Origin: Saccharopolyspora gloriosae
Lineage (GTDB): Bacteria > Actinomycetota > Actinomycetes > Mycobacteriales > Pseudonocardiaceae
Direction: 5' to 3'
Assembly (NCBI RefSeq): GCF_014203325.1
Contig: NZ_JACHIV010000001.1
Location: 4,651,501-4,715,500, forward strand
DNA length: 64,000 nt
Notes under the pieces: model-generated
Seen by the model: the letters and a program-made list of their open reading frames with translations, nothing else
What the model was told of the DNA's origin: nothing
The model's database searches: none
Program-made: the position numbers and the translations under genes
In this document: in pieces, positions 44,032 to 51,627 of the stretch
How the letters are laid out: every line of letters begins with the position of its first letter
Position numbering within the stretch: position 1 is the first letter of the stretch

Positions 44032-45231
44032 ATGGCAGTGAATCCGAACCCCGGAATTCTGCAGTACTCCCGGCTGCGCAAGTCGCCGTTCTTCCACGCC
44101 TCCCGGCAGCACGGCGTGAGCCTCTACAGCGTCTACAACCACACCTACCACCCGCGCCACTACGGCGACCCGGTGGCGGAGTACTGGGCGCTGCTGGAGG
44201 GGGTGACGCTCTGGGATGTCGGCGTGGAGCGGCAGGTGGAGATCACCGGGCCGGACGCGTTCGAGTTCACCAACATGCTGGTGCCGCGCGACCTCACCAA
44301 GTGCAAGGTCGGGCAGTGCAAGTACGTGTTCGTCACCGCCGAGGACGGCGGCATCATCAACGATCCCGTGCTGCTTCGCTTGGGGGAGAACCACTTCTGG
44401 CTCTCGCTCGCCGACAGCGACGTGCTGCTGTGGGCGAAGGGACTGGCCCACGGCCTGGGCATGGACGTGCACATCCGCGAACCCGACGTGGGACCGGTGC
44501 AGGTGCAGGGGCCGAAGTCGCGGGACGTGATGGTCGACCTGTTCGGCGAGTCCATCTTGGACGTTCCCTACTACTACGCGGTGGACCGCGAGCTCAACGG
44601 CATGCAGGTCGTCGTCTCGCGCACCGGCTACACCGCCGAGCTGGGCTACGAGATCTACCTGCACAACGCCACCCGCGACGGCGTGAAGCTGTGGGAGACG
44701 ATCTGGGAGGCGGGCCGGCCGCACGGCATGCAGGTCATCGGGCCGTGCCACATCCGCCGCATCGAAGCGGGAATCCTGTCGTGGGGCTGCGACATCACCT
44801 ACGAGACGAACCCGTTCGAAGCGGGCTACGGCTTCGAGAAGACGTGGATGGTGGATCTGGACCAGGACGCCGACTTCCTCGGCAAGGAGGCGCTGACCCG
44901 GATCAAGGCCGAAGGGGTGGCGCGCAAGCTCGTCGGCGTGCGCATGGGCGGACCGGGCGTCGGTTCGTTCAACGACGGCAGCATGATCGAACCGTTCGAC
45001 GTGCACGACCCGCACGGCCTGCGCATCGGCGAGGTCACCTCCGCCTGCCACTCCCCCCGGCTGGACAGCAACATCGGCTTCGCCATGGTGCCGGTCGCCT
45101 ACCAGGAACCGGGCACCGAGCTGGTGGTGCACACCCAGCACGGCCCGCAGGAGGCGATCGTCGTGGAGAAGCCCTTCCACGACCCCAACAAGGACATCCC
45201 CAAGCACCTCGAACGCACGGCCACGGCGTGA
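44032..45231 (+). CDS. GcvT-fold THF-dependent methyltransferase, DmdA-like
   Basis: A 399-residue protein of the glycine-cleavage T-protein fold behind AAAGGAGAA. It reads most like DMSP demethylase (DmdA): VSLYSVYNHTYHPRHYGDP, then LWDVGVERQVEITGPDAFEF, MLVPRDLTKCKVGQCKYVFV, GGIINDPVLLRL, WLSLADSDVLLWAKGLAHGL and EPDVGPVQVQGPKSRDVMVD. DmdA moves a methyl group from an onium carboxylate to THF, giving 5-methyl-THF. Here the neighbours handle dimethylglycine and sarcosine, so glycine betaine is a plausible substrate; DMSP or another methylated compound is not excluded. Sequence comparison is from memory, and the substrate is inference. Confidence 0.78.
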   Translation: MAVNPNPGILQYSRLRKSPFFHASRQHGVSLYSVYNHTYHPRHYGDPVAEYWALLEGVTLWDVGVERQVEITGPDAFEFTNMLVPRDLTKCKVGQCKYVFVTAEDGGIINDPVLLRLGENHFWLSLADSDVLLWAKGLAHGLGMDVHIREPDVGPVQVQGPKSRDVMVDLFGESILDVPYYYAVDRELNGMQVVVSRTGYTAELGYEIYLHNATRDGVKLWETIWEAGRPHGMQVIGPCHIRRIEAGILSWGCDITYETNPFEAGYGFEKTWMVDLDQDADFLGKEALTRIKAEGVARKLVGVRMGGPGVGSFNDGSMIEPFDVHDPHGLRIGEVTSACHSPRLDSNIGFAMVPVAYQEPGTELVVHTQHGPQEAIVVEKPFHDPNKDIPKHLERTATA

Positions 45232-45250
45232 GCGAGCGGGGGTCGAGCTG

Positions 45251-46093
45251 ATGGACACCAGCACTCAGCGGCTGCAGGAGATGTTGTGCCGCAGCAGGTT
45301 CGAGGTGCTGCCGGTGCGCGGAGCGGCGGAGCGGGCGGCGGTGCTGCCCGCGGGCAGCACCGTCACCGTCACCGCCTCCGCCGCGAAGGGCCTCGACGCG
45401 ACGATGGACGTCGCGGCCCGGCTGGCGGCGGCCGGGTTCCACGTGGTGCCGCACCTGGCGGCGCGTTCCGTCCCGGACCGGGCGCGGCTGGCCGAACTGC
45501 TGGACCGCGCGGCGGCGCTGGGCAGCGACGAGGTCTTCGTCATCGCGGGCGATTCCCCGGTGCCCGCCGGGGAATTCCCGGACGCGCTCGCGCTGCTGCG
45601 GGCCATGGCGGAGCTGGACCGCAAGCCGGGCAAGGTCGGCATCACCGGCTACCCGGAGCGGCACGCGTTCCTGTCCGACGAGGTCACGATCCGGGCCATG
45701 GCGGACAAGGCGCGCCACGCGGACTACGTGGTCTCGCAGATCTGCTACGACCCGCGCCGCATCGCCGAATGGCTCGGCGAGGTCCGCGCGCGCGGCGTGC
45801 TGCTGCCCGTGCACGTCGGCCTGCCCGGCGCGGTGGACGTGACGAAGCTGCTGCGGGTGTCGATGAAGATCGGCCTCGGCGAATCGCTGCGGTTCCTGCG
45901 CAAGCAGCACGGCCTGGTCACGAAGCTGCTCGCGCCGTACACGCCGGACGCGCTGCTCGACGGGCTCTGGCCGCACCTGGACGAGCCCGCCCCGGGCATC
46001 GCCGGGTGGCACCTGTTCACGTTCAACGAACTCGACCGGACCGTCCAGTGGCGCGACGACGCCCTCGCCCGGATCCAGGAGGTTCCCGCATGA
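45251..46093 (+). CDS. Methylenetetrahydrofolate reductase (MetF-like)
   Basis: A 280-residue TIM-barrel flavoprotein of the MTHFR family, somewhat shorter than usual and divergent at the N-terminus. Motifs are DEVFVIAGDSP, GKVGITGYPERHAF (GYPE block), DYVVSQICYDPRRIAEWLGE, LPVHVGLPGAVDV and the C-terminal GWHLFTFNELDRTVQW. In this operon it most likely oxidises 5-methyl-THF from the upstream DmdA-like enzyme to 5,10-methylene-THF, as MetF does in DMSP-degrading bacteria, instead of serving methionine synthesis. Its stop overlaps the fhs start (ATGA). Confidence 0.85.
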   Translation: MDTSTQRLQEMLCRSRFEVLPVRGAAERAAVLPAGSTVTVTASAAKGLDATMDVAARLAAAGFHVVPHLAARSVPDRARLAELLDRAAALGSDEVFVIAGDSPVPAGEFPDALALLRAMAELDRKPGKVGITGYPERHAFLSDEVTIRAMADKARHADYVVSQICYDPRRIAEWLGEVRARGVLLPVHVGLPGAVDVTKLLRVSMKIGLGESLRFLRKQHGLVTKLLAPYTPDALLDGLWPHLDEPAPGIAGWHLFTFNELDRTVQWRDDALARIQEVPA

Positions 46094-47787
46094 CCATCCC
46101 GTCCGACCTGGACATCTCCCGAGCCGCGGCGCTCCGCCCGATCGACGAGATCGCCGCGCAGCTCGACATCGGCCCGCACCTGCTGGAACCGTACGGCAGG
46201 CAGGTGGCGAAGGTGTCCCTCGACGCGATCGAGGAGCTCGCCGACCGCCCGGCGGCCAAGTACGTCCTCGTCTCCGCCGTGACGCCCACCCCGCTGGGCG
46301 AGGGGAAGACGACCACCACCGTCGGGCTCGGGCAGGCGCTGCGGCTGCTGGGGCACCGCTCGGCGGTGGCGATCCGGCAGCCGTCGATGGGCCCGACGTT
46401 CGGCATCAAGGGCGGTGCCGCCGGCGGCGGCTACAGCCAGGTGGTGCCGATGGAGGCGCTGAACCTGCACCTGACCGGGGACATGCACGCGGTGACCGCG
46501 GCGCACAACCTGCTCTCCGCGATGCTGGACAACCACCTGCACAAGGGCAACGAGCTCGACATCGACCCGCAGCGGATCACGTGGCGGCGGGTGCTCGACG
46601 TCAACGACCGGGACCTGCGCTCCATCGTGACCGGCCTGGGCGGGCCCGCCGACGGAGCGCCGCGCCAGACCGGGTTCGACATCACCGCCGCCAGCGAGGT
46701 GATGGCGGTGCTGGCGCTGTCGAACTCGCTGCACGACATGCGGCGCAGGCTGGGGCGCATCGTCGTCGGCTACGCCCGCGACGGCTCCCCGGTCAGCGCG
46801 GAGCAGCTGCGGGCGGCCGGTGCGATGACGGTGCTGCTGCGGGAGGCGATCAAGCCGAACCTGATGCAGACCACGGAGAACACTCCGGTGTTCGTGCACG
46901 CCGGGCCGTTCGGCAACATCGCGCACGGCAACTCCTCGGTGGTGGCCGACCGCATCGCCGGGCGCTGCTCGGACTACGTGGTGACCGAGGCCGGGTTCGG
47001 CGCGGACATGGGCGCGGAGCGGTTCTTCAACATCAAGTGCCGCACCTCGGGCCTGCGCCCGGACGCGGCGGTGCTGGTGGCGACGGTGCGCGCGTTGAAG
47101 GCGCACTCCGGCAACCACCGGATCGTGGCGGGCCGCCCGCTGCCGCCGGAGCTGCTGGCGGAGAACCCCGACGACGTGCTGGCCGGCGCGGACAACCTGC
47201 GCAAGCAGATCGAGAACATCCGGCTGCACGGGGTGTCGCCGGTGGTGGCGGTCAACGCGTTCCCCACCGACCACCCGTCCGAGCACGCGGCGATCCGCGA
47301 GGTCGCCGAGGCCGCTGGCGCGCGCGTCGCGGTGAGCAGCCACTTCCTCGACGGCGGCAAGGGCGCGAAGGAACTGGCGGAGGCCGTGGTGGAGGCCGCC
47401 TCCGAACCGAGCCGCTTCCAGCTGCTGTACCCGGATTCCGCGGACCTGCGCACGAAGATCGACACGGTGGCCCGGCAGGTGTACGGCGCCGACGGCGTGT
47501 CCTACACCCCGGCCGCGGCCCGCTCGCTGCGGGACTACGAGGCGAACGGGTTCGGCACGTTGCCGGTGTGCATCGCGAAGACGCACCTGTCGTTGAGCTC
47601 GGATCCGGGGCTGCTGGGCGCTCCGACCGGCTGGACGTTGCCGGTGCGGGAGGTGCGGGCCTCGGTCGGAGCGGGGTTCGTGTACCCGATCTGCGGTGAC
47701 ATGCGCACCATGCCCGGCCTCGGGTCGCATCCGGCGGCGGAGCGCATCGACATCGACGAGCACGGTCAGGTCGTGGGGCTGAGTTGA
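46090..47787 (+). CDS. fhs: Formate-tetrahydrofolate ligase
   Basis: A 565-residue enzyme of normal length, interconverting formate + ATP + THF with 10-formyl-THF. The P-loop is TPTPLGEGKTTTTVGLGQAL near residue 62. Other conserved blocks are QPSMGPTFGIKGGAAGGGYS, MEALNLHLTGDMHAVTAAHN, ENTPVFVHAGPFGNIAHGNS, the TEAGFGADMGAERFFNIKCR segment and PICGDMRTMPGLGSHPAAER. Start ATG 46090 overlaps the MetF-like stop. In a catabolic operon it probably runs toward formate and ATP, recovering energy from methyl groups. Confidence 0.95.
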   Translation: MTIPSDLDISRAAALRPIDEIAAQLDIGPHLLEPYGRQVAKVSLDAIEELADRPAAKYVLVSAVTPTPLGEGKTTTTVGLGQALRLLGHRSAVAIRQPSMGPTFGIKGGAAGGGYSQVVPMEALNLHLTGDMHAVTAAHNLLSAMLDNHLHKGNELDIDPQRITWRRVLDVNDRDLRSIVTGLGGPADGAPRQTGFDITAASEVMAVLALSNSLHDMRRRLGRIVVGYARDGSPVSAEQLRAAGAMTVLLREAIKPNLMQTTENTPVFVHAGPFGNIAHGNSSVVADRIAGRCSDYVVTEAGFGADMGAERFFNIKCRTSGLRPDAAVLVATVRALKAHSGNHRIVAGRPLPPELLAENPDDVLAGADNLRKQIENIRLHGVSPVVAVNAFPTDHPSEHAAIREVAEAAGARVAVSSHFLDGGKGAKELAEAVVEAASEPSRFQLLYPDSADLRTKIDTVARQVYGADGVSYTPAAARSLRDYEANGFGTLPVCIAKTHLSLSSDPGLLGAPTGWTLPVREVRASVGAGFVYPICGDMRTMPGLGSHPAAERIDIDEHGQVVGLS

Positions 47788-48326
47788 CCGATCTCGGCGT
47801 GAGCGTGCGGGACTTCCTGGACGAGGTGGCCGCGCCGACGCCGTCCGCCACCGGCGGTGTCGTCGGCGCGGTCACCGCCGCAGCGGCGGCCGGGCTGCTC
47901 GCGATGACGGCCCGGCTGCGCCGGGACCCCACGCGGGCGGCGCAGGCGGAAGCGTTGCGGCAGCGGGCGACGGAGCTGGCGGGCGCGGATTCCGACGCCT
48001 ACCGAGAGGTGCTCGCGGCGCAGCGCCGCGACCGGGACGATCCCGGCCGGAGCGCGGCGCTGGCGGCGGCGCTGGTCGGGGCGGCGGGACCGCCTGCCGC
48101 GCTGGCCGCACTGGCGGAGCAGGTCGCCGCGCTCGCCGCCGAAGTGGCGGCCGAGGCGACGCCCGCGCTGCGGGGCGACGCGCACACCGCCGCCGCGCTG
48201 GCGGCGGCCTGCGCTCGCGGCGCGGCGATCCTGGCCCGGATCAACCTCACCGCCGCGGGCGCGGACCCGGGCGCGGCCGACGAGGCCGACGCCCACGCCG
48301 CCGCGGCGGCCCGCCACTCCCCTTGA
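47784..48326 (+). CDS. Methenyl-THF cyclohydrolase / formimino-THF cyclodeaminase family protein
   Basis: A 180-residue all-helical protein of the FTCD C-terminal/FchA family: SVRDFLDEVAAPTPSATGGV at the N-terminus, where the usual TPxPGGGS substrate loop is changed to TPSATGGV, then alanine-rich helices (LAALAEQVAALAAEVAAEAT). It would hydrolyse 5,10-methenyl-THF to 10-formyl-THF, filling the step before Fhs. The methylene-THF dehydrogenase step has no gene here. TTG 47784 overlaps the fhs stop (TTGA); GTG 47799 is an alternative. Its TGA forms TGATCA with the stop of the convergent P450 gene. The altered loop lowers certainty about activity. Confidence 0.78.
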   Translation: MTDLGVSVRDFLDEVAAPTPSATGGVVGAVTAAAAAGLLAMTARLRRDPTRAAQAEALRQRATELAGADSDAYREVLAAQRRDRDDPGRSAALAAALVGAAGPPAALAALAEQVAALAAEVAAEATPALRGDAHTAAALAAACARGAAILARINLTAAGADPGAADEADAHAAAAARHSP

Positions 48327-49616
48327 TCACCGCCAGGTGACCGGGAGTTCGTGCACCCCGTAGACGATCATGTCGGTGCGCAGCGGCACGTCGCCCGCGG
48401 GCACGTCCAGGCTCAACCCGGGCAGGCGGTCGAGCAGTTCGGCGTAACCGATGCGCATCTCGACGCGCGCCAGCTGCTGGCCGAGGCACTGGTGCACGCC
48501 GTGGCCGAAGGCCAGGTGCGGGCTGCGCGGCCGGGCCACGTCGAGCCGGTCGGGCTCGGGCCAGTGCTCCGGATCGCGGTCGGCTTCGGGGATGGACAGC
48601 AGGACGGTGTCCCCGGCGGCGATGTCGACACCGCCGAGCGTGAGGTCCTCGGTGGCGACCCGGGTGGTGCCGAGGTGCAGCACCGAGAGGTAGCGCAGCA
48701 GCTCCTCGACGGCGCCGTCCACCAGCGCGGGGTCGGCGCGCAGCGCGGCCAGCTGCTCGGGGTGTTCGAGCAGCGCGAAGGTGCCGAGGGCGAGCATGTT
48801 CGCCGTCGTCTCGTGCCCGGCGGTGAGCAGCGTGGTGGCGATGTCGACCAGTTCCAGATCGGTCAGCGCCGGGTCCGCGTCGCCGTGCACGAGCCCGGAC
48901 AGCAGGTCGTCGCCCGGTGCTGCGCGCTTGCTCGCGACCAGCTCGCGCATGAACTCCCGCAGCTCCGCCCCGGCCCGCAGCCGCTCCTGCTCCGGGAGCC
49001 GGAAGTTCAAGCTGACCGCCGCGGAGCGCTGGAACCGGGCGCGGTCGGCGTAGTCCACGCCGAGCAGCTCGCAGATGACCAGGGACGGCAGCGGCAGGGC
49101 GAAGTCCGCGACCAGGTCGGCCCGGTTCCCGGCGGCCCGCATGTCCTCGATGAGCTCGACCGCCAGCTCCGTCACCCGCGATTCCAGCGCCCGCATCCGG
49201 CGGACGGTGAACTCGCCGATGAGCAGCCTGCGCAGCCGGGTGTGCTCGGGCGGGTCCATGAAGATGAACAGGCCGTGCCCGCTCGGCGTGGCGCTTTCCG
49301 GGGCGTGCGGGCAGGTTCCGGCGGCCACTTCCTCCGGGGTCAGCTGCAGCGCGTCGCGGTGGCGGAACTTGTCGGAGCTGAACCGGGGGTCGCCGAACGC
49401 CTCGCGGGCCTCCCGGTAGCCGGTCACCATCCAGGCGCGGGCCCCGTTGAGCAAGGTGATCGGCGCGACGGGCCCTTCGCCGCGCAGCCTGCCCAGCTCG
49501 GCGGGCGGGTCGAACGGGCACTCGCCCCGCTCGATCAGTTCCGGGGGCAGCGGCCGCCGCATCGCCGGTCGTGCCGGGACGGCGTTCGGGTCGGTGGTCT
49601 CGTCGGCAGTGGTCAT
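48327..49616 (-). CDS. Cytochrome P450
   Basis: A 429-residue class I bacterial P450, resembling CYP105-type enzymes. The I-helix oxygen-activation motif is LLTAGHETTANML, the ExxR motif is in VEELLRYLS, and the heme-binding loop is LAFGHGVHQCLGQQLARVEM, with the axial Cys. The N-terminus (PLPPELIERGECPFDPPAEL) is typical of soluble members. It needs a ferredoxin; a 3Fe-4S-type ferredoxin gene lies on the opposite strand 1 kb away across a shared TetR operator. It follows the tetR gene by 66 bases and is probably in its operon. The substrate is unknown. Confidence 0.95.
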   Translation of the reverse strand: MTTADETTDPNAVPARPAMRRPLPPELIERGECPFDPPAELGRLRGEGPVAPITLLNGARAWMVTGYREAREAFGDPRFSSDKFRHRDALQLTPEEVAAGTCPHAPESATPSGHGLFIFMDPPEHTRLRRLLIGEFTVRRMRALESRVTELAVELIEDMRAAGNRADLVADFALPLPSLVICELLGVDYADRARFQRSAAVSLNFRLPEQERLRAGAELREFMRELVASKRAAPGDDLLSGLVHGDADPALTDLELVDIATTLLTAGHETTANMLALGTFALLEHPEQLAALRADPALVDGAVEELLRYLSVLHLGTTRVATEDLTLGGVDIAAGDTVLLSIPEADRDPEHWPEPDRLDVARPRSPHLAFGHGVHQCLGQQLARVEMRIGYAELLDRLPGLSLDVPAGDVPLRTDMIVYGVHELPVTWR

Positions 49617-49682
49617 GCGCAGTCCGGTTCCCGGGCGGCGTGCGCCGCCCGTGACGAGGGAGGTTCAGGTGGGTGCCGCGGG

Positions 49683-50357
49683 TCAGCGGGTGGGTGCGAG
49701 CAGCAGGCCGGTGAGGCTGTCGGTCAAGGCGACGCCGACCAGGTCCCAGTCCGCGGGTGCGCCGGTCTCGGCGGCGGCGCGCTCCTGCTCGGCGCAGGTG
49801 TGCAGGACCGCGAGCCGGGCCGTTTCCCGGCGGATCGCGGCGATCTTCGGCGGCAGCTCGGGCTTGTGCGCGGCCAGCGCCTCGTCGACCGTGCGCAGCA
49901 GCGGTTCCATCTCGGGCGCCCGCATCGGGTTGTCGCGCAGCACCGGGTCGGTGGCCAGTTGCGCGGTGAACCGCGCGCACCAGCTCGGATTGCCCAGGCC
50001 CGCCAGGTGCTCGACGTAGGGCAGCACCAGGCAGGCCACGTGATCGCGCGGGTCGTCGGAGCCGCTCGCCGCCTCGATCAGTTCCCCGGTGCGCCGGGTG
50101 ATCGGTTCGCTGTGGGTGTCGCTGAGGGCGCGCAGCAGGTCCTCGCGGGTGCCGACGTGGTAGGCCAGCGCGGAGTTGTTGGCCTGCCCGGCGGCTTCGA
50201 CGATCTGCCGGTTGGACACCTCGGAGAGCCCGCGCTCGGCGAACAGCCGTTCTGCGGTGCGCAGCAGCAGCTCCCGCGTGGCGTCGGCCTGCTCGCGCCG
50301 GACGCCGGCTGCTCGACCGGGCCTGTTCCGCACCGTTTCCGCGTCCACGACGGTCAT
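49683..50357 (-). CDS. TetR-family regulator of the P450/ferredoxin genes
   Basis: A 224-residue TetR protein. Helix-turn-helix residues about 20-65 read ATRELLLRTAERLFAERGLS, then RQIVEAAGQANNSALAYHVG. The C-terminal ligand domain has LVLPYVEHLAGLGNPSWCAR. ATG 50357 (MTVVDAETVRN) overlaps the stop of a 24-codon frame (ATGA); a longer start at 50453 is in frame but has no ribosome binding site. It lies between the P450 (downstream, same strand) and the divergent ferredoxin, next to a 28-bp palindrome, so it likely represses all three. Confidence 0.88.
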   Translation of the reverse strand: MTVVDAETVRNRPGRAAGVRREQADATRELLLRTAERLFAERGLSEVSNRQIVEAAGQANNSALAYHVGTREDLLRALSDTHSEPITRRTGELIEAASGSDDPRDHVACLVLPYVEHLAGLGNPSWCARFTAQLATDPVLRDNPMRAPEMEPLLRTVDEALAAHKPELPPKIAAIRRETARLAVLHTCAEQERAAAETGAPADWDLVGVALTDSLTGLLLAPTR

Positions 50358-50428
50358 CGTCTCACCACCGCGGCGGGCTTCCGCCGAGCCCACCGGCGCG
50401 CGGCGGCGCGGGTGTCCTCGTCCGTCAT
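50354..50428 (-). CDS. 24-residue leader ORF coupled to tetR
   Basis: ATG 50428 follows a near-ideal GGAGGAG site and opens MTDEDTRAAARRWARRKPAA plus VVRR. Its TGA overlaps the tetR ATG (ATGA). Third codon positions are G/C in about 20 of 23 codons. It may be a short basic protein or a device setting the translation rate of tetR. Confidence 0.5.
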   Translation of the reverse strand: MTDEDTRAAARRWARRKPAAVVRR

Positions 50429-50455
50429 CGATCTCCTCCATTAAGAAACCCATCT

Positions 50456-50483
50456 GACTTAAATGCTAGCGTAGCTTTAAGTC
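50456..50483. promoter_or_regulatory. TetR operator between tetR and ferredoxin genes
   Basis: GACTTAAA (50456-50463) and TTTAAGTC (50476-50483) are perfect inverted arms with a 12-base centre TGCTAGCGTAGC. It is AT-rich against a GC-rich background and centred in the divergent promoter, 58 bases before the ferredoxin start. Confidence 0.75.
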
Positions 50484-50540
50484 GGCTGCCTGCACAACGC
50501 GGCGGTGGACGTGAGCGGACCCAGCACCGGAGGAGGAGCC

Positions 50541-50738
50541 GTGCGGATCGAGATCGACGAGGACAGGTGCATCGGAGCGGGCCAGTGCGTGCTGGCCGCC
50601 GGGGACGTGTTCGACCAGCGCGACGAGGACGGCGTCGTGGTGCTGCTCGACGACTCCCCCGCCCCGGAGCGGCACGAGGGAGCCCGCCAAGCCGCGGCGC
50701 TGTGCCCGGCGGCGGCCATCGCGATCCAAGAGGACTGA
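50541..50738 (+). CDS. 3Fe-4S-type ferredoxin, probable P450 redox partner
   Basis: A 65-residue ferredoxin starting at GTG 50541 behind GGAGGAGG. The cluster ligands are Cys in DEDRCIGAGQCVLAAGDVF, where the second ligand of a 4Fe-4S site is replaced (C-x5-C with Ala/Gly between), and the late ALCPAAAI. This is the SoyB/SuaB-like pattern of small ferredoxins that feed P450 enzymes in actinomycetes. It is divergent from the tetR-P450 operon and shares its operator. A perfect hairpin terminator follows. Confidence 0.92.
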   Translation: MRIEIDEDRCIGAGQCVLAAGDVFDQRDEDGVVVLLDDSPAPERHEGARQAAALCPAAAIAIQED

Positions 50739-50740
50739 AG

Positions 50741-50778
50741 GAATCCACTGAGGACGGAAATCAGTCCTCAGTGGATTC
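50741..50778 (+). terminator. Perfect hairpin after the ferredoxin gene
   Basis: GAATCCACTGAGGAC (50741-50755) and GTCCTCAGTGGATTC (50764-50778) make a perfect 15-bp stem with an 8-base loop, 2 bases after the stop codon. It lies between convergent genes (ferredoxin and cutA) and can serve both. It shares TCCACTGA/TCAGTGGA with the hairpin after hmuO. Confidence 0.85.
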
Positions 50779-50818
50779 GAGTCGCGCCGCCGGGATCACC
50801 CGACGGCGCGGCGCCGAA

Positions 50819-51136
50819 CTAGCCCGAGGTCTCCTCGTCGAGCCAGGACAGGTACGCGGGGTTCCCGCCGACGATCGGGGTGGCGATGACCTCGGGGACC
50901 TCGTAGGTGTGGTGCGCCCCGATGTGCGCGATCAGCGCGTCGAGCCGGGACGCCGGGGTCTTGACCTGCAACTGCCACTCGGGGTCGTCCTGCACCGCCC
51001 CGTCCCAGCGGTAGAAGCTGCGGATCGGCACCACCTGCACGCAGGCCCCGGCCCGCGCCTCGACGATGCCGCGGGCCAGTTCCGCCGCCGCCGCTTCGGA
51101 ATCCGTGGTCGTCACGACCTGCACGTAGTCAGCCAT
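50819..51136 (-). CDS. cutA: CutA1 divalent-cation tolerance protein
   Basis: A 105-residue protein with the CutA1 ferredoxin-like core: DYVQVVTTTDSEAAAAELAR, then GACVQVVPIRSFYRWDGAVQ, EWQLQVKTPASRLDALIAHI, and the signature HHTYEVPEVIATPIVGGNPA, ending YLSWLDEE. CutA1 forms very stable trimers, is linked to copper and other divalent-cation tolerance, and its molecular role is debated. It lies 50 bases downstream of an ArsR-type metal sensor gene on the same strand, so here it is plausibly metal-regulated. Confidence 0.93.
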   Translation of the reverse strand: MADYVQVVTTTDSEAAAAELARGIVEARAGACVQVVPIRSFYRWDGAVQDDPEWQLQVKTPASRLDALIAHIGAHHTYEVPEVIATPIVGGNPAYLSWLDEETSG

Positions 51137-51186
51137 GCCCCGAGGCTATCGCCGACGCCCGACCGTTCCGGCGCGAGCGCGACGGC

Positions 51187-51528
51187 TCAACCCGACAGGC
51201 CCAGCCGCAGGTGCTCGATGTGGTAGACGGCTTCGTCGAGCAGCTGGGCGACGTGGTCGTCGTAGAGGCTGTAGACGACGCTGCGGCCGGTGCGACTGCC
51301 GCTGACCAGGCCCAGCGAGCGCAGCAACCGCAGCTGGTGGGACACCGCCGACGCCTCCATGCCGACGGCCGCGGCGAGCTCGCCGACGGGCCGCGCGCCT
51401 TGGCGCAGTTCGCTGAGGATCAGCAGCCGGGACGGCGTGGCCAGCGCTTGCAGGGTCTCGGCCACCGAAGACGCCGAGACCGCGTCCAGCTTGGCGGCGG
51501 GCGCGACGCCCTCGACTCCATGACCCAT
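51187..51528 (-). CDS. ArsR/SmtB-family metal-sensing repressor
   Basis: A 113-residue ArsR protein starting at ATG 51528 (MGHGVEGVAPAAKLDAVSAS). The winged helix reads ETLQALATPSRLLILSELRQ, then GELAAAVGMEASAVSHQLRL and LGLVSGSRTGRSVVYSLYDD. The C-terminal helix HVAQLLDEAVYHIEHLRLG carries His/Asp/Glu residues arranged like the alpha5 sites of NmtR/CzrA-type sensors. The start MGHG could add N-terminal ligands as in NmtR. An in-frame ATG 60 bases upstream is less likely because it would overlap the operator. It probably represses itself, cutA and the divergent P1B-ATPase until Ni, Co or another metal binds. Confidence 0.9.
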   Translation of the reverse strand: MGHGVEGVAPAAKLDAVSASSVAETLQALATPSRLLILSELRQGARPVGELAAAVGMEASAVSHQLRLLRSLGLVSGSRTGRSVVYSLYDDHVAQLLDEAVYHIEHLRLGLSG

Positions 51529-51567
51529 GCGCGCAGTGTAGCCACGACCCCACCTGAACACCTGCAC

Positions 51568-51589
51568 ATCTGAACAGTCATTCATGTAT
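51568..51589. promoter_or_regulatory. ArsR-type operator between arsR and the metal ATPase
   Basis: ATCTGAACAGTCATTCATGTAT contains TGAA-N6-TTCA, the form of SmtB/ArsR operators. It sits 40 bases upstream of the arsR start and 39 bases upstream of the divergent ATPase start, covering both promoters. A further TGAACA lies at about 51555. Confidence 0.72.
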
Positions 51590-51627
51590 CTTGTGTGGCG
51601 CCGCACCCCCGTTCCCGAGGAACCGCG

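Noticed and set aside
48324-48329. TGATCA formed by the abutting stop codons of convergent cyclohydrolase and P450 genes
   Set aside because: A neat arrangement but expected by chance for convergent TGA stops with zero spacing; no function implied.
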